Origin: Clostridiales bacterium
GTDB taxonomy: Bacteria; Bacillota; Clostridia; Christensenellales; CAG-314
Length of the DNA: 26,431 bases
Direction: 5' to 3'
Assembly: GCA_004558105.1 (NCBI GenBank)
Contig: SFEB01000013.1
Span: 1-26,431, forward strand
Made by a program: the position numbers and the translations under genes. The first letter of the stretch is position 1. Every line of letters begins with the position of its first letter. This document shows positions 1 to 7,262 of the stretch, piece by piece. The notes under the pieces were generated by a model. The model did no database searches, was not told where the DNA came from, and saw only the letters and a list, made by a program, of their open reading frames with translations.

Positions 1-15
1 GGCAGGCCAATCTAA

Positions 16-32
16 AACGCATTTAATGCGTT
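16..32. repeat. Short inverted repeat at the window edge
   Basis: AACGCAT and ATGCGTT form a 7-bp perfect stem with a 3-base loop. A second small stem, GGGC-TTT-GCCC, follows at about 47-57. Neither is followed by a clear T run. I see no reading frame in bases 1-127, so this is probably the intergenic space downstream of prs. Confidence 0.4.
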
Positions 33-69
33 GCCAGTAATGTTTAGGGCTTTGCCCGAAACTGAAATA

Positions 70-101
70 CCCCCCGTTTCACGGGGGGATATTTATTTTT
101 T
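70..101 (+). terminator. G/C-rich hairpin with T-rich tail
   Basis: CCCCCCG and CGGGGGG form a 7-bp stem (70-76 with 82-88) around a TTTCA loop, followed on the + strand by a T-rich run. It lies just past the stop codon of prs, which runs on the opposite strand. It best fits termination of a + strand transcript entering from the left. On the - strand the stem is followed only by a weak T-containing stretch, so its use as the prs terminator is less certain. Confidence 0.6.
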
Positions 102-127
102 TTAGGCGGACGCCGTGAGTTTTTGGT

Positions 128-1084
128 TTATTCGAACAACTTGGAAATACTGTTGTATGAGTAAATACGTTCGATTGCGTCGGCGAAGATATCCGCAACT
201 GTGACTTCTTTGATTTTCGGGCAAAGTTTGCCTTCGGGTTGTTGAATGGTGTCGAGTATAACGACTTCTTTAAGTACGCTTTCGTCAAGGCGTTTGATGG
301 CGGGGCCGCTGAGAACGCCGTGAGTGCAACATGCGTAAACCGCTTTTGCGCCGTTGTCGGCAAGGGCTTTCGCGCCTTGGGTAATAGTGCCGGCGGTATC
401 GATCATGTCGTCGAGCATCAGGCAGACTTTATCTTTGACGTCGCCGATGACGTTCATAACTTCCATAACGTTAGCCTTGGGACGGCGTTTGTCGATAATG
501 GCGAGAGGAGCGTCGAATTTTGACGCCAGAGCGCGGCTGCGTGCAACGCTGCCTACGTCGGGGCTGACAACGACGAGATCGTCGTTCTTAAAGCCGTTTG
601 CGATAAAGTATTTAGCGAGAACGGGCATACCGAGAAGGTTGTCCACGGGGATATCGAAGAAACCTTGCAACTGAGTGCTGTGCAAATCCATAGTGAGAAC
701 TCTGTCTGCGCCTGCCGCCTGCAACATATTGGCAACGAGTTTAGCCGTGATGGGGTCTCTGGCTCTTGCTTTGCGGTCCTGACGCGCATAGCCGAAATAG
801 GGCATTACGACGGCGCAACTTGCGCAACTTGCACGTTTGAAAGCGTCTATCATGACTAACAATTCCATCAGGTTGTCGTTTACGGGATAACTGGTGGACT
901 GGATTACGAAAACGTCGCAACCTCTCACCGATTCACCGATGGTTACGCTGACTTCACCGTCGGAAAAACGGCTGACTTCACACTTACCGAGGGGCAATTC
1001 CAACTTATCGGCGATTGCCTTGGCGAGTTTGGGACAAGAGTTACCGGCAAAGATTTTAACCGTGCCATGGGTCATGTTCAACAT
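128..1084 (-). CDS. prs: Ribose-phosphate pyrophosphokinase (PRPP synthetase)
   Basis: This 318-residue cytoplasmic enzyme makes PRPP from ribose-5-phosphate and ATP for purine, pyrimidine, histidine, tryptophan and NAD synthesis. The length matches the family (about 315). Family hallmarks are visible: the RQDRK stretch near residues 101-105, DLHS at 133-136, VVSPDVGSVARSR at 172-184, and the PRPP loop LDDMIDTAGT at about 224-233. The ATG at 1084 is chosen because a GAGGT-type ribosome site sits about 8 bases upstream; a second ATG three codons in (MTHGTVK) is possible. It has its own promoter at 1116-1144. It is transcribed away from rplI, with a small cysteine-rich gene upstream on the same strand. 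The identification is secure. Confidence 0.97.
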   Translation of the reverse strand: MLNMTHGTVKIFAGNSCPKLAKAIADKLELPLGKCEVSRFSDGEVSVTIGESVRGCDVFVIQSTSYPVNDNLMELLVMIDAFKRASCASCAVVMPYFGYARQDRKARARDPITAKLVANMLQAAGADRVLTMDLHSTQLQGFFDIPVDNLLGMPVLAKYFIANGFKNDDLVVVSPDVGSVARSRALASKFDAPLAIIDKRRPKANVMEVMNVIGDVKDKVCLMLDDMIDTAGTITQGAKALADNGAKAVYACCTHGVLSGPAIKRLDESVLKEVVILDTIQQPEGKLCPKIKEVTVADIFADAIERIYSYNSISKLFE

Positions 1085-1115
1085 TACAAATTACCTCGTT
1101 TGAAAAGATATTTAT

Positions 1116-1144
1116 ATGATAAACCTAAGGCAGGTTAAAGTCAA
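1116..1144 (-). promoter_or_regulatory. prs promoter
   Basis: On the minus strand TTGACT (1139-1144) is followed after 17 bases by TATCAT (1116-1121), about 32 bases before the prs start codon. This is a good housekeeping sigma-factor match at ideal spacing. Confidence 0.75.
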
Positions 1145-1148
1145 GCAA

Positions 1149-1176
1149 AAAGCGACGACAAAAAAATTTTTGTCGT
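1149..1176 (-). terminator. Possible terminator of the small cysteine-rich gene
   Basis: ACGACAAAAA and TTTTTGTCGT form a stem with a very short loop, followed on the minus strand by CGCTTTTTGC. It lies between the small gene at 1202-1372 and the prs promoter, so it could separate the two transcripts. The stem is A/T-rich and the T run short, so this is only moderately supported. Confidence 0.4.
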
Positions 1177-1201
1177 TTCTTCGCGGATTTCGTCGGTTAT
1201 T

Positions 1202-1372
1202 TCAGTTGATTATGCCGAGGCGTTTGGGACAGCCTTCAAAGCCTTCGCACGGCGCGACCGAAAAAGCCACTCCGTCGTTTCCGTCCGCTACGGACACGCA
1301 GTCGGCGAATACGCAGTCAACCTTGCCGCAAGGAAGGACTTTTGCGTTTAAATCGGGTTTGTTTTCTTTCAT
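1202..1372 (-). CDS. Small five-cysteine protein, function unknown
   Basis: A 56-codon frame starts MKENKPDLNAKVLPCGKVDC and ends LGIIN. The support is a near-ideal ribosome site (GAAAGGAG) about 8 bases before the ATG and a clean stop before a hairpin. The protein has five cysteines, at residues 15, 20, 25, 42 and 49, roughly five residues apart in the first three cases, and no membrane segment. That pattern suggests metal binding or a redox role, but I do not recognise the family. It sits divergently from rplI, sharing the 83-base region 1373-1455, and upstream of prs. No clear promoter is visible. It could be non-coding, but the ribosome site and the uninterrupted frame argue for a real gene. 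Confidence 0.6.
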   Translation of the reverse strand: MKENKPDLNAKVLPCGKVDCVFADCVSVADGNDGVAFSVAPCEGFEGCPKRLGIIN

Positions 1373-1403
1373 GCTTTTTCTCCTTTCTTCTATTATCGGT
1401 TAC

Positions 1404-1432
1404 TTGACAAAAAATATACTTTGCGGTAAAAT
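1404..1432 (+). promoter_or_regulatory. rplI promoter
   Basis: TTGACA (1404-1409), a 17-base spacer and TAAAAT (1427-1432). It is followed by AGGGAGG at 1441-1447 and the rplI ATG at 1456. Confidence 0.85.
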
Positions 1433-1455
1433 CAATAAAAAGGGAGGATACCCGT

Positions 1456-1893
1456 ATGAAAGTTATTTTACTCGCCGACGTCAAAGGACAAGGCAAAAAG
1501 AACGATATAATAAACGTCAGCGACGGTTACGCCAAAAACTGTCTGATTAAACAAGGCCTTGCGGCCCCCGCTACGCTCGACGCCGTAAATAAGGCGAACG
1601 TGGCAAAAGCAAACGAGGCGAAGCTTAAAGAACAACAACGTCAAAAGGCGTTGGAGGACGCTAAAAAACTCAAGGGCACGATTGTCCGTGTTACTGCCAA
1701 TCACGGCGCGAACGGAAAAATTTTCGGCAGCATTACTTCCAAAGAAATTGCCGAACAACTTTGCGCTCTCGGCTACGAGGTGGATAAAAAGAATATCGTA
1801 CTGAAAGAACCTATAAAGGTTGTGGGAGAGTATCCCCTGACGGTAAAACTGTATCCCGAGATTTCGACTGAAATTACGGTAGAAGTTATATAA
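1456..1893 (+). CDS. rplI: 50S ribosomal protein L9
   Basis: This 145-residue protein matches the L9 family in length (about 148) and layout. The N-terminal RNA-binding domain starts MKVILLADVKGQGKKNDIINV and contains the DGYAKNCLIKQGLA segment. A lysine-, alanine- and glutamate-rich connecting helix runs from about 43 to 75. The C-terminal rRNA-binding domain includes GKIFGSIT at about 87-94. It binds 23S rRNA near the base of the L1 stalk. The start is supported by AGGGAGG about 8 bases upstream. It has its own promoter and terminator; the usual partners (rpsF, ssb, rpsR or dnaB) are not adjacent, so here it is a single-gene unit. Confidence 0.97.
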   Translation: MKVILLADVKGQGKKNDIINVSDGYAKNCLIKQGLAAPATLDAVNKANVAKANEAKLKEQQRQKALEDAKKLKGTIVRVTANHGANGKIFGSITSKEIAEQLCALGYEVDKKNIVLKEPIKVVGEYPLTVKLYPEISTEITVEVI

Positions 1894-1914
1894 GCGCTCC
1901 TCATGGAGCGTTTT
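1894..1914 (+). terminator. rplI terminator
   Basis: CGCTCC and GGAGCG pair around a TCAT loop directly after the rplI stop codon and are followed by TTTT. The stem is short but the position is right. Confidence 0.65.
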
Positions 1915-2006
1915 CCGTTATTTTACGGATTAAAACGACGGTATTTTTTTTCTTTTAGATGCTATATTATTTAGGTTTGCGGCAATAATTATTGGGAGGT
2001 GAGTAT

Positions 2007-3167
2007 ATGGCAGGTTTAAAAGAGTACGTAAGTTGGCGCGGCGATCTGAGTTTTTCCGCCGACCCGTTAAACGAAGTGGATCTGATATGCTTTTCGCAAC
2101 TGGCGGTGCTTGATTTCGGCGGAATTTTTAAACGGGATATTACGCTGAAAGAAATGTTTAAACTCTATGCGGCTACCGGCAGGGCAACGACCTTGCTGGG
2201 GGTGATGGTTCCTTACGACATGAACGTCATTTTTAAGGCGATGGCGGAGAGTAACCGTTTCGGCGGAGTGGTTATCAAAGACCGCGTTTACGAGTACGAC
2301 GCGGAAAAAATCCTTCAGTTCGGTGCCACCGTGTACGAAACGAGGGCTTATCGGCTCGTTTGTTTCAGCGGCACGGACGATACGATTATCGGTTGGCAGG
2401 AAAATATAAATCTTGCCATGCCGAAACCCGTCCCCGCGCAAAAGAGGGCGGTGGAATACCTTACCGAGTTTTGCGACACGCCCAAAAAACTCTACGTTTT
2501 CGGTCACAGCAAGGGCGGAAACCTTTCCTTGTACTCATTCGCAAATTGCGATTCGCAAACCGCGTCGAAAGTGACGGGGTGTTACTGTTTTGACGGTCCG
2601 GGGTTGAGGGAAGAAACTTTTACCCGTCCGGAGGTGTCGGAGAGGTTGCCGAGAATGAAGACGATTCTGCCTCCTTTTTCCGTCGTGGGGCGACTTTTTT
2701 TCCACGAAGAAGAACTTTTTGTGGTTAAAAGCAGTCAGCGGTATCTCGGTCAACACGACTGTTTCAGCTGGGAAGTCGTCGGTAACCGTCTGATAAAAAA
2801 CGAAAGCGGCTTTATGCGCGGGTCGGACGAAATGGAAAAGAATATAAAAAGACTCATTGCCGATACCGACGGTTGCGAACGCGACGCGTTGTTTGAAAGT
2901 TTTTTCGGCTGGCTTCTGGCGGACGGCGACAGTACGCTGACCGACCTTGAGAAAAAACGTAAGAATTTTATCGCATGGTACATGACGCTGCCGAGAGAAG
3001 AAAAAAAGATTATCAAGAGCATATTAACGCAAGTAATAAAAGACTCGTCGGCGCGGAGTTTTTTCACCGATTTGCAAAAACAGTGGAAAGATAAAAAGGC
3101 TTACGAACTTAAAGCGTTGGAAAGCATGAGAAAATCCATATACGGTAAAAACGTTCCGCGCGCATAA
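2007..3167 (+). CDS. DUF2974 (Mbeg1-like) alpha/beta-hydrolase-type protein
   Basis: This 386-residue protein has the pattern of DUF2974/Mbeg1-like proteins, a lipase-related group of uncertain substrate. Visible are an N-terminal segment with FSQLAVLDFGG, the VCFSGTDDTIIGWQENINLA block at about 118-137, and the nucleophile elbow GHSKGGN at 166-172, with Ser168 as the predicted catalytic serine. No signal peptide or membrane segment is seen, so it is probably cytoplasmic. The ATG at 2007 is preferred over an upstream in-frame TTG at 1992 because GGGAGGTGAG lies at 1994-2003, which makes the TTG part of the ribosome site. A possible extended -10 (TGCTATATT) lies near 1960, but I could not fix a -35. 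It stands alone between rplI and the TM1266 unit. Confidence 0.8.
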   Translation: MAGLKEYVSWRGDLSFSADPLNEVDLICFSQLAVLDFGGIFKRDITLKEMFKLYAATGRATTLLGVMVPYDMNVIFKAMAESNRFGGVVIKDRVYEYDAEKILQFGATVYETRAYRLVCFSGTDDTIIGWQENINLAMPKPVPAQKRAVEYLTEFCDTPKKLYVFGHSKGGNLSLYSFANCDSQTASKVTGCYCFDGPGLREETFTRPEVSERLPRMKTILPPFSVVGRLFFHEEELFVVKSSQRYLGQHDCFSWEVVGNRLIKNESGFMRGSDEMEKNIKRLIADTDGCERDALFESFFGWLLADGDSTLTDLEKKRKNFIAWYMTLPREEKKIIKSILTQVIKDSSARSFFTDLQKQWKDKKAYELKALESMRKSIYGKNVPRA

Positions 3168-3200
3168 AACGAAGAAAAATAAAAAAATAGTAAAAAACGC

Positions 3201-3228
3201 TTGATTTTTTGCATATTTCAGGTATAAT
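3201..3228 (+). promoter_or_regulatory. Promoter of the TM1266/ABC transporter unit
   Basis: TTGATT (3201-3206), a 16-base spacer and TATAAT (3223-3228). Transcription would start near 3235, giving a leader of about 125 bases before the start codon at 3362. Confidence 0.75.
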
Positions 3229-3234
3229 AAAGAC

Positions 3235-3361
3235 GATAAAAGTTATTGTTACTGAACGGAAAGGTTACACTGACCGCAAAGGACGAGAGTATAAGAGAAA
3301 AAGACGCGTTTGCGCCTGTATTTTGCCACCCTCCTCCTTTGTGACCAAAGGAGGTTTTTTT
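3235..3361 (+). promoter_or_regulatory. Structured leader: candidate attenuator or riboswitch
   Basis: The leader has two mutually exclusive pairings. Bases 3333-3341 pair perfectly with 3346-3354 to form a terminator. Bases 3331-3343 can instead pair with 3275-3287, giving 12 of 13 pairs (one G-T wobble, one C-C mismatch), which would break the terminator and free the ribosome site. The upstream arm lies in the second of two tandem imperfect copies of a GTTAC...CGNAAAGG element (3248-3264 and 3264-3282). It does not match the TPP, SAM, FMN, purine, THF, ZTP or c-di-GMP consensus sequences as I remember them. The ligand or trigger is unknown. Confidence 0.6.
3333..3361 (+). terminator. Intrinsic terminator that contains the ribosome site
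   Basis: CCTCCTTTG and CAAAGGAGG form a perfect 9-bp stem with a TGAC loop, followed by seven T. The 3' arm is the AAAGGAGG ribosome site of the gene starting at 3362. The hairpin would therefore both end transcription and, in any full-length message, hide the ribosome site. Confidence 0.85.
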
Positions 3362-3628
3362 ATGGAAAAAATCGAAGGAAACAATCAAAACAGACTTGCC
3401 GTTCTCGCCGTTATTGTGGAAGAAATACAGGCGGCGGGAAAGGTGAACGCACTGCTGTCGGAATACGGCGAGTATATAGTCGGAAGAATGGGTTTGCCGT
3501 ACAAGGAAAAAGACTTGAGCGTGATAAGCGTCGTGCTTGACGCACCTGCCGAAAAGATAAACGCGTTGACGGGTAAAATCGGCGTTATCGACGGAGTAAG
3601 CGCAAAAACGTTATTTTCCAGATTTTAA
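3362..3628 (+). CDS. TM1266-family (iron-only hydrogenase system) putative regulator
   Basis: This 88-residue protein matches the small TM1266 family, ACT/NikR-C-like ferredoxin-fold proteins annotated as putative regulators of iron-only hydrogenase systems. Recognisable features are the start MEKIEGNNQNRLAVLAVIVE, the GEYIVGRMGLPY stretch around residues 38-49, and SVISVVLDAPAEKINALTGKIG in the second half. The ATG at 3362 is chosen because AAAGGAGG ends 7 bases upstream; no homology lies upstream of it. No hydrogenase gene is present in the window. It is followed by an ABC importer that probably shares its message. Expression is probably conditional, because its ribosome site is inside a terminator stem. 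The biochemical role is unproven for the family. Confidence 0.75.
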   Translation: MEKIEGNNQNRLAVLAVIVEEIQAAGKVNALLSEYGEYIVGRMGLPYKEKDLSVISVVLDAPAEKINALTGKIGVIDGVSAKTLFSRF

Positions 3629-3678
3629 GTAACGCTTTGACAAGTATTAAAAAAATAACTTATAAGGAGAACATATTT

Positions 3679-4674
3679 ATGAAAACTACAAAAACCAAAA
3701 GAATTTTCAGTATCGTTATAGCGGCGGTATTGGTGTTGACGTGTCTGGCTTGCTTGGCTGCTTGTCGGGATAAGGGCAACGGAGAGGACGAAAAGTATAC
3801 GGTTAAGTTTTTTATGCCCGACGGAACGCCTGCTCTGGCGGCGGCGAATCTGCTTAACGGTTTCAGTTATTCTACGTCCACGACGGAGTTTAATATCGTA
3901 ACGGCGGATCAGATAGCGACGGCATTCAATCAGGGTGCGGATTTTGCTATTATGCCTACCATTGCGGCGGCTAAACTCTATTCAAACGGCGCACAAATCA
4001 AACTTGTGTCCACCAACGTGTTCGGTAATCTTTTCATCATGGGTGTAAACACGACGGCAACCACTCTGGCAGACCTTAAAGGAAAGGTCGTAATGGTGAC
4101 GGTAGGCACGACGTTGAGTCTTACTCAATACCTGCTGCGTGCAAACGGAATAGAATTCGCAGACGGTTCCGAACCCGTCGAAGGCAAGGTAGTGTTGAAT
4201 TCCGTTGCCGACGCAAGCACTATTATTCCCAAATTGAAAACGGCGGGAAGCAACGAAGTTTTAGGTTTGCTGGGCGAACCGCAGGTTACGAAAGCAAAGA
4301 GCATGGTCGGGGAAGGATTGAAGACGGTCATAGACCTTCAGGCGGAATGGACTGCGCTGACCGGTTTTACAGGTTATCCCCAGGCAAGTCTCGTCGCGAC
4401 GTCGGCATTTTGCGAGGCGCACCCCGATTATATCGCTGCTCTTCTGACCGAAATGGAAAAAAATGCGGATTTTATCTCCGAAAATCTTGACAATCTGCCT
4501 GAAATTTTTGCACAATACGAGAGTAATCTCGCCAATATGACTTTTTCTGCCGAAACGATAACGGGTTGCAATTTAAGGGTAGAAAAAGCGTCGGCAGTAA
4601 AAGCATCGGTAAAGGACTATTTATCCCGTCTCGGTCAGACGGTTGACGACGGATTCTTTTACGTTACGGATTAA
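3679..4674 (+). CDS. ABC transporter substrate-binding lipoprotein (NMT1/SsuA/TauA type)
   Basis: This 331-residue precursor has a basic N-terminus, a hydrophobic core and a lipobox LAAC with Cys29 as the predicted lipidated residue, so the mature protein would sit on the outer face of the membrane. After the signal the sequence KFFMPDGTPALAAANLL begins a periplasmic-binding-protein fold typical of the nitrate, sulfonate and NMT1/THI5-like group. The segment ADLKGKVVMVTVGTT fits the usual hinge-proximal loop. The start is set by AAGGAGA 9 bases before the ATG. A permease and an ATPase follow directly, making a complete importer. The substrate cannot be read from the sequence; a thiamine-precursor, riboflavin-like or sulfonate ligand is possible for the family. 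Confidence 0.82.
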   Translation: MKTTKTKRIFSIVIAAVLVLTCLACLAACRDKGNGEDEKYTVKFFMPDGTPALAAANLLNGFSYSTSTTEFNIVTADQIATAFNQGADFAIMPTIAAAKLYSNGAQIKLVSTNVFGNLFIMGVNTTATTLADLKGKVVMVTVGTTLSLTQYLLRANGIEFADGSEPVEGKVVLNSVADASTIIPKLKTAGSNEVLGLLGEPQVTKAKSMVGEGLKTVIDLQAEWTALTGFTGYPQASLVATSAFCEAHPDYIAALLTEMEKNADFISENLDNLPEIFAQYESNLANMTFSAETITGCNLRVEKASAVKASVKDYLSRLGQTVDDGFFYVTD

Positions 4675-4719
4675 CGTAAAGGCGTTAGGAATTGACTATA
4701 CAATAAGGAAAGCAAAGAA

Positions 4720-5481
4720 TTGAAAAAGGCTAAAAGAGTATTATTGAATATATTTTACCCCGCGGTAGTTGTTTTTGCGATACTTGCGGTGTGGGCGGTT
4801 GCGGCAAAACTCATGGACGTCAACCTGGTTTTGCCTGCGCCGAAAGACGCATTCGGACAATTTTTCGTCTACTGCGGTCAGGCGGAATTCTGGAAAGCGT
4901 TTTTCAATTCTTTCTGGCGGGCCGTGTACTCGTTTGTTATCAGTTTTATCATCGCGGTTACGTTGAGCGTGGCGGCATGTCTGTCGGTAGCGGTGCGGAA
5001 AATTCTTATGCCTTTTATGGCGATAATGAGGAGCGTGCCGACCATGTCCATCATATTGATACTGGTAATATTCCTGCCGAGCGCGCTCGCTCCCGCCATC
5101 GTAGCCATACTCGTGGTTTGTCCCACTTTGTTTTCCGCTTTTCTGGCGACGATAGACGCGGTAGACCCGAGACTCGTAGAAATGGCGAAGGTATACAGGG
5201 TGGGAGTAAAGGACAGAATTTTCAAGTTGTATCTGCCCGATATGGCTCCGCAACTGTTTGAAAATTGCGCGAGCGGGTTTTCGTTGAACGTCAAACTGGT
5301 CATCGCCGCGGAGGCTCTGGCTTACACGTCTTCGAGTATCGGCAAACTTATGCAGACCGCAAAGGTAACGTTAGAACCCGTGTCCTTGTTTGCGTTGACT
5401 TTGTTTGCCATGATTCTCGGCGTTATTTGCGAAACGGTTATTCGTTTGGTAGGCAGACGGGTAGTGAGGTGGCAAAGATGA
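4720..5481 (+). CDS. ABC transporter permease (SsuC/TauC type)
   Basis: This 253-residue membrane protein has several hydrophobic helices, the first at about 7-30, in the pattern of the BPD inner-membrane component family. The ATPase-coupling EAA-type loop is visible as EMAKVYRVGVKDRIFKLYLP followed by FENCASGFSLNVKLVIAAEAL. It would form the pore for the lipoprotein encoded upstream. The start appears to be TTG, with AAGGAA about 10 bases before it; no ATG or GTG lies in a better position. The stop codon overlaps the next gene's start (ATGA), consistent with translational coupling to the ATPase. Confidence 0.85.
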   Translation: MKKAKRVLLNIFYPAVVVFAILAVWAVAAKLMDVNLVLPAPKDAFGQFFVYCGQAEFWKAFFNSFWRAVYSFVISFIIAVTLSVAACLSVAVRKILMPFMAIMRSVPTMSIILILVIFLPSALAPAIVAILVVCPTLFSAFLATIDAVDPRLVEMAKVYRVGVKDRIFKLYLPDMAPQLFENCASGFSLNVKLVIAAEALAYTSSSIGKLMQTAKVTLEPVSLFALTLFAMILGVICETVIRLVGRRVVRWQR

Positions 5482-6167
5482 TAGCGTTAAAAAACATAAA
5501 TAAAGTTTACGAAGACGAAAAGGGCGAGACCGTCAGGGTATTCGACGGTTTCGATTTTGAAATCGCGGACAGGGAGATAACCTGCATACTGGGTAAAAGC
5601 GGTTGCGGAAAAACCACTTTACTTAATATTCTTGCAGGCGTTACGGATTATAAAGGAGAGGTGACGGGTACCGACGGAAAGGTGTCTTATATTTTTCAGG
5701 ACGCAAGACTGTTGCCAAACCTTACGGTGGCGAAGAATCTTTCTTTCGTGTGCAGGGACGTGTCGCGTGAAAAGATTTCCGAAACTTTAAGGTTGTTGGA
5801 AATAGCAGATAAAGCCGACGCTTATCCTTCTCAACTCAGCGGCGGACAGGCGCAACGGGTAGCGATTGCGCGTGCGTTTTTATACCCGTCCCGTCTGTTG
5901 TTGATGGACGAACCTTTTTCTTCCCTGGACACGGCGTTGAAAATACGGTTGATAAACGCCTTTCTGGACGCATGGAAAACCGACAACCGTACGGTATTGC
6001 TGGTTACGCATGACCTGGAGGAAGCCTATATGTTGTCCAATCGCGTGGTGTTGCTTGACAACGGACGGATCAAAGCGGACGTGAGGCTGTCGGGCAACCC
6101 GCCGCGCAGGTACGGGGAGGAATCCGGAGAAAAGAGGGAATTATTGAATATGCTTTTGAAAAATTAA
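5478..6167 (+). CDS. ABC transporter ATP-binding protein (SsuB/TauB type)
   Basis: This 229-residue ATPase contains all ABC motifs: Walker A GKSGCGKTT at 39-47, Q-loop YIFQD at 71-75, signature LSGGQAQR at 120-127, Walker B LLLMDEP at 140-146, D-loop SSLD, and switch histidine in LVTHD (His178). It energises the permease encoded immediately upstream, with which it overlaps by four bases (ATGA). The ATG at 5478 is chosen because the family starts with MIALKNINKVY. No convincing terminator follows; the next gene has its own promoter at 6189. Confidence 0.92.
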   Translation: MIALKNINKVYEDEKGETVRVFDGFDFEIADREITCILGKSGCGKTTLLNILAGVTDYKGEVTGTDGKVSYIFQDARLLPNLTVAKNLSFVCRDVSREKISETLRLLEIADKADAYPSQLSGGQAQRVAIARAFLYPSRLLLMDEPFSSLDTALKIRLINAFLDAWKTDNRTVLLVTHDLEEAYMLSNRVVLLDNGRIKADVRLSGNPPRRYGEESGEKRELLNMLLKN

Positions 6168-6188
6168 AGGGCATTATTCTTTTTTGAT

Positions 6189-6217
6189 TTGACATATTTT
6201 GCTTTATAGTGTAACAT
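6189..6217 (+). promoter_or_regulatory. Promoter of the alpha/beta hydrolase gene
   Basis: TTGACA (6189-6194), a 17-base spacer and TAACAT (6212-6217), about 58 bases before the GTG start at 6275. Confidence 0.7.
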
Positions 6218-6274
6218 TTTAACCGTAAGAATAACGAGCAGCAAGACGCCGTTGTTTTATTTTTGGAGAAAAAA

Positions 6275-7180
6275 GTGAAAAAGACGAAGTACGACGTAAA
6301 TTCCGATTTCAGGACGTTAAAAGGTTTTAAGCCGCCTCTTAATTTTTTTACCGTTTTTCTTGCGCGCGCCTTCTGGTGGTTGGTGCCCAAAGGGAAAAAA
6401 CATGCCGAAGTAAAGGAAACCGTGATGAAGGTCAGGTCCAAAGACGGCAGAAAGGTTAAAGTGATTTTTTACGAAAGCAAGGACAGCGTGGGTGTAAAAC
6501 AGCCGTGTCTGTTGTATTTTCACGGAGGGGCTTTCGTGTATTCCGCCATCTGGCATCATTACCGTTGCGCACGGTTGTATGCGAGAAACGGGGTGAAAGT
6601 GGCTTTCGTCGACTACCGTCTTGCGCCGCGTTACAAATACCCCGTCGGCGCCGACGATTGTTTCGCCGTTTACGAATACCTGGTGAAGAACGCCGACGAA
6701 TTGAACGTGTACGGGGACAGAATAGCGTTAGGGGGAGATTCCGCCGGCGGTTTTTACGTTTTGTCGACCTTAAAACGTGCGGAAGAAGAAAAACTTCCGC
6801 CGCCGAAGGCGCTGATGATGATTTATCCGGTTATCGACTCCGACGAAGACAGTTATTCGATAAAGACCTACGTCGACACACCCATCTGGAACTCCCGTTC
6901 CAACAAAAAGATGTGGAAGTATTATTCCGACGGGAAATGTCCGATTTCGCCTTTCGACTGGGATTGTTACGAAAACGTGGACGAAGTGTATATCGAAACC
7001 GCGGAGTACGACTGTCTGCGGGACAGGGCGATAGAACTTGCCGACAAACTCAAGGGAGAAGGGGTCAACGTAACCTTGAATCAGACGAAAGGCACGGTGC
7101 ACGGTTACGACGCCGTTTTCGACAGCAAAATAACGAAAGAAAGCGTAAAAATGCGTTTGTCGCTTTTGCACAGAATTTAG
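6275..7180 (+). CDS. Alpha/beta hydrolase, HSL-type esterase/lipase
   Basis: This 301-residue protein has the hormone-sensitive-lipase (alpha/beta hydrolase 3) signature. The oxyanion motif HGGAFVY starts at residue 83. It is followed by VDYRLAPRYKYP at 112-123, the nucleophile elbow GDSAGG with Ser156, a likely acid in EYDCLRD (Asp250), and His276 in VHGYD. The set is complete, so it is probably an active carboxylesterase on a small ester or acylated compound. A short hydrophobic stretch near residues 22-38 could touch the membrane, but no signal peptide is obvious. The start is GTG at 6275, six bases after GGAG; an in-frame TTG at 6263 overlaps the ribosome site and is less likely. Confidence 0.85.
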   Translation: MKKTKYDVNSDFRTLKGFKPPLNFFTVFLARAFWWLVPKGKKHAEVKETVMKVRSKDGRKVKVIFYESKDSVGVKQPCLLYFHGGAFVYSAIWHHYRCARLYARNGVKVAFVDYRLAPRYKYPVGADDCFAVYEYLVKNADELNVYGDRIALGGDSAGGFYVLSTLKRAEEEKLPPPKALMMIYPVIDSDEDSYSIKTYVDTPIWNSRSNKKMWKYYSDGKCPISPFDWDCYENVDEVYIETAEYDCLRDRAIELADKLKGEGVNVTLNQTKGTVHGYDAVFDSKITKESVKMRLSLLHRI

Positions 7181-7262
7181 GGCAAAAAGCGAAAAATTAC
7201 GAAAAATCGTCGAATAGTGGTTTATGCCCGTGTTTTTTTTAAGTGAAAAGCAAACAAAAAAA

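Noticed and set aside
1116..1550. A plus-strand frame covering the prs/rplI intergenic region.
   Set aside because: It runs through the rplI promoter and overlaps the start of rplI in another frame, and it has no ribosome site.
3235..3330. Thiamine (TPP) riboswitch, suggested by the NMT1-like importer downstream.
   Set aside because: Neither the CTGAGA element nor the ACCTGA-type core is present.
3637..3666. TTGACA followed by TATAAG before the substrate-binding protein gene.
   Set aside because: The -10 would coincide with the strong ribosome site AAGGAGA, so such a transcript would lose it. Co-transcription with the TM1266 gene is simpler.
7181..7240. Pairing of GGGCA near 7181 with TGCCC near 7225 as a hydrolase terminator.
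   Set aside because: The loop would be about 40 bases with little further pairing; the 7263-7292 stem is better, though also weak.
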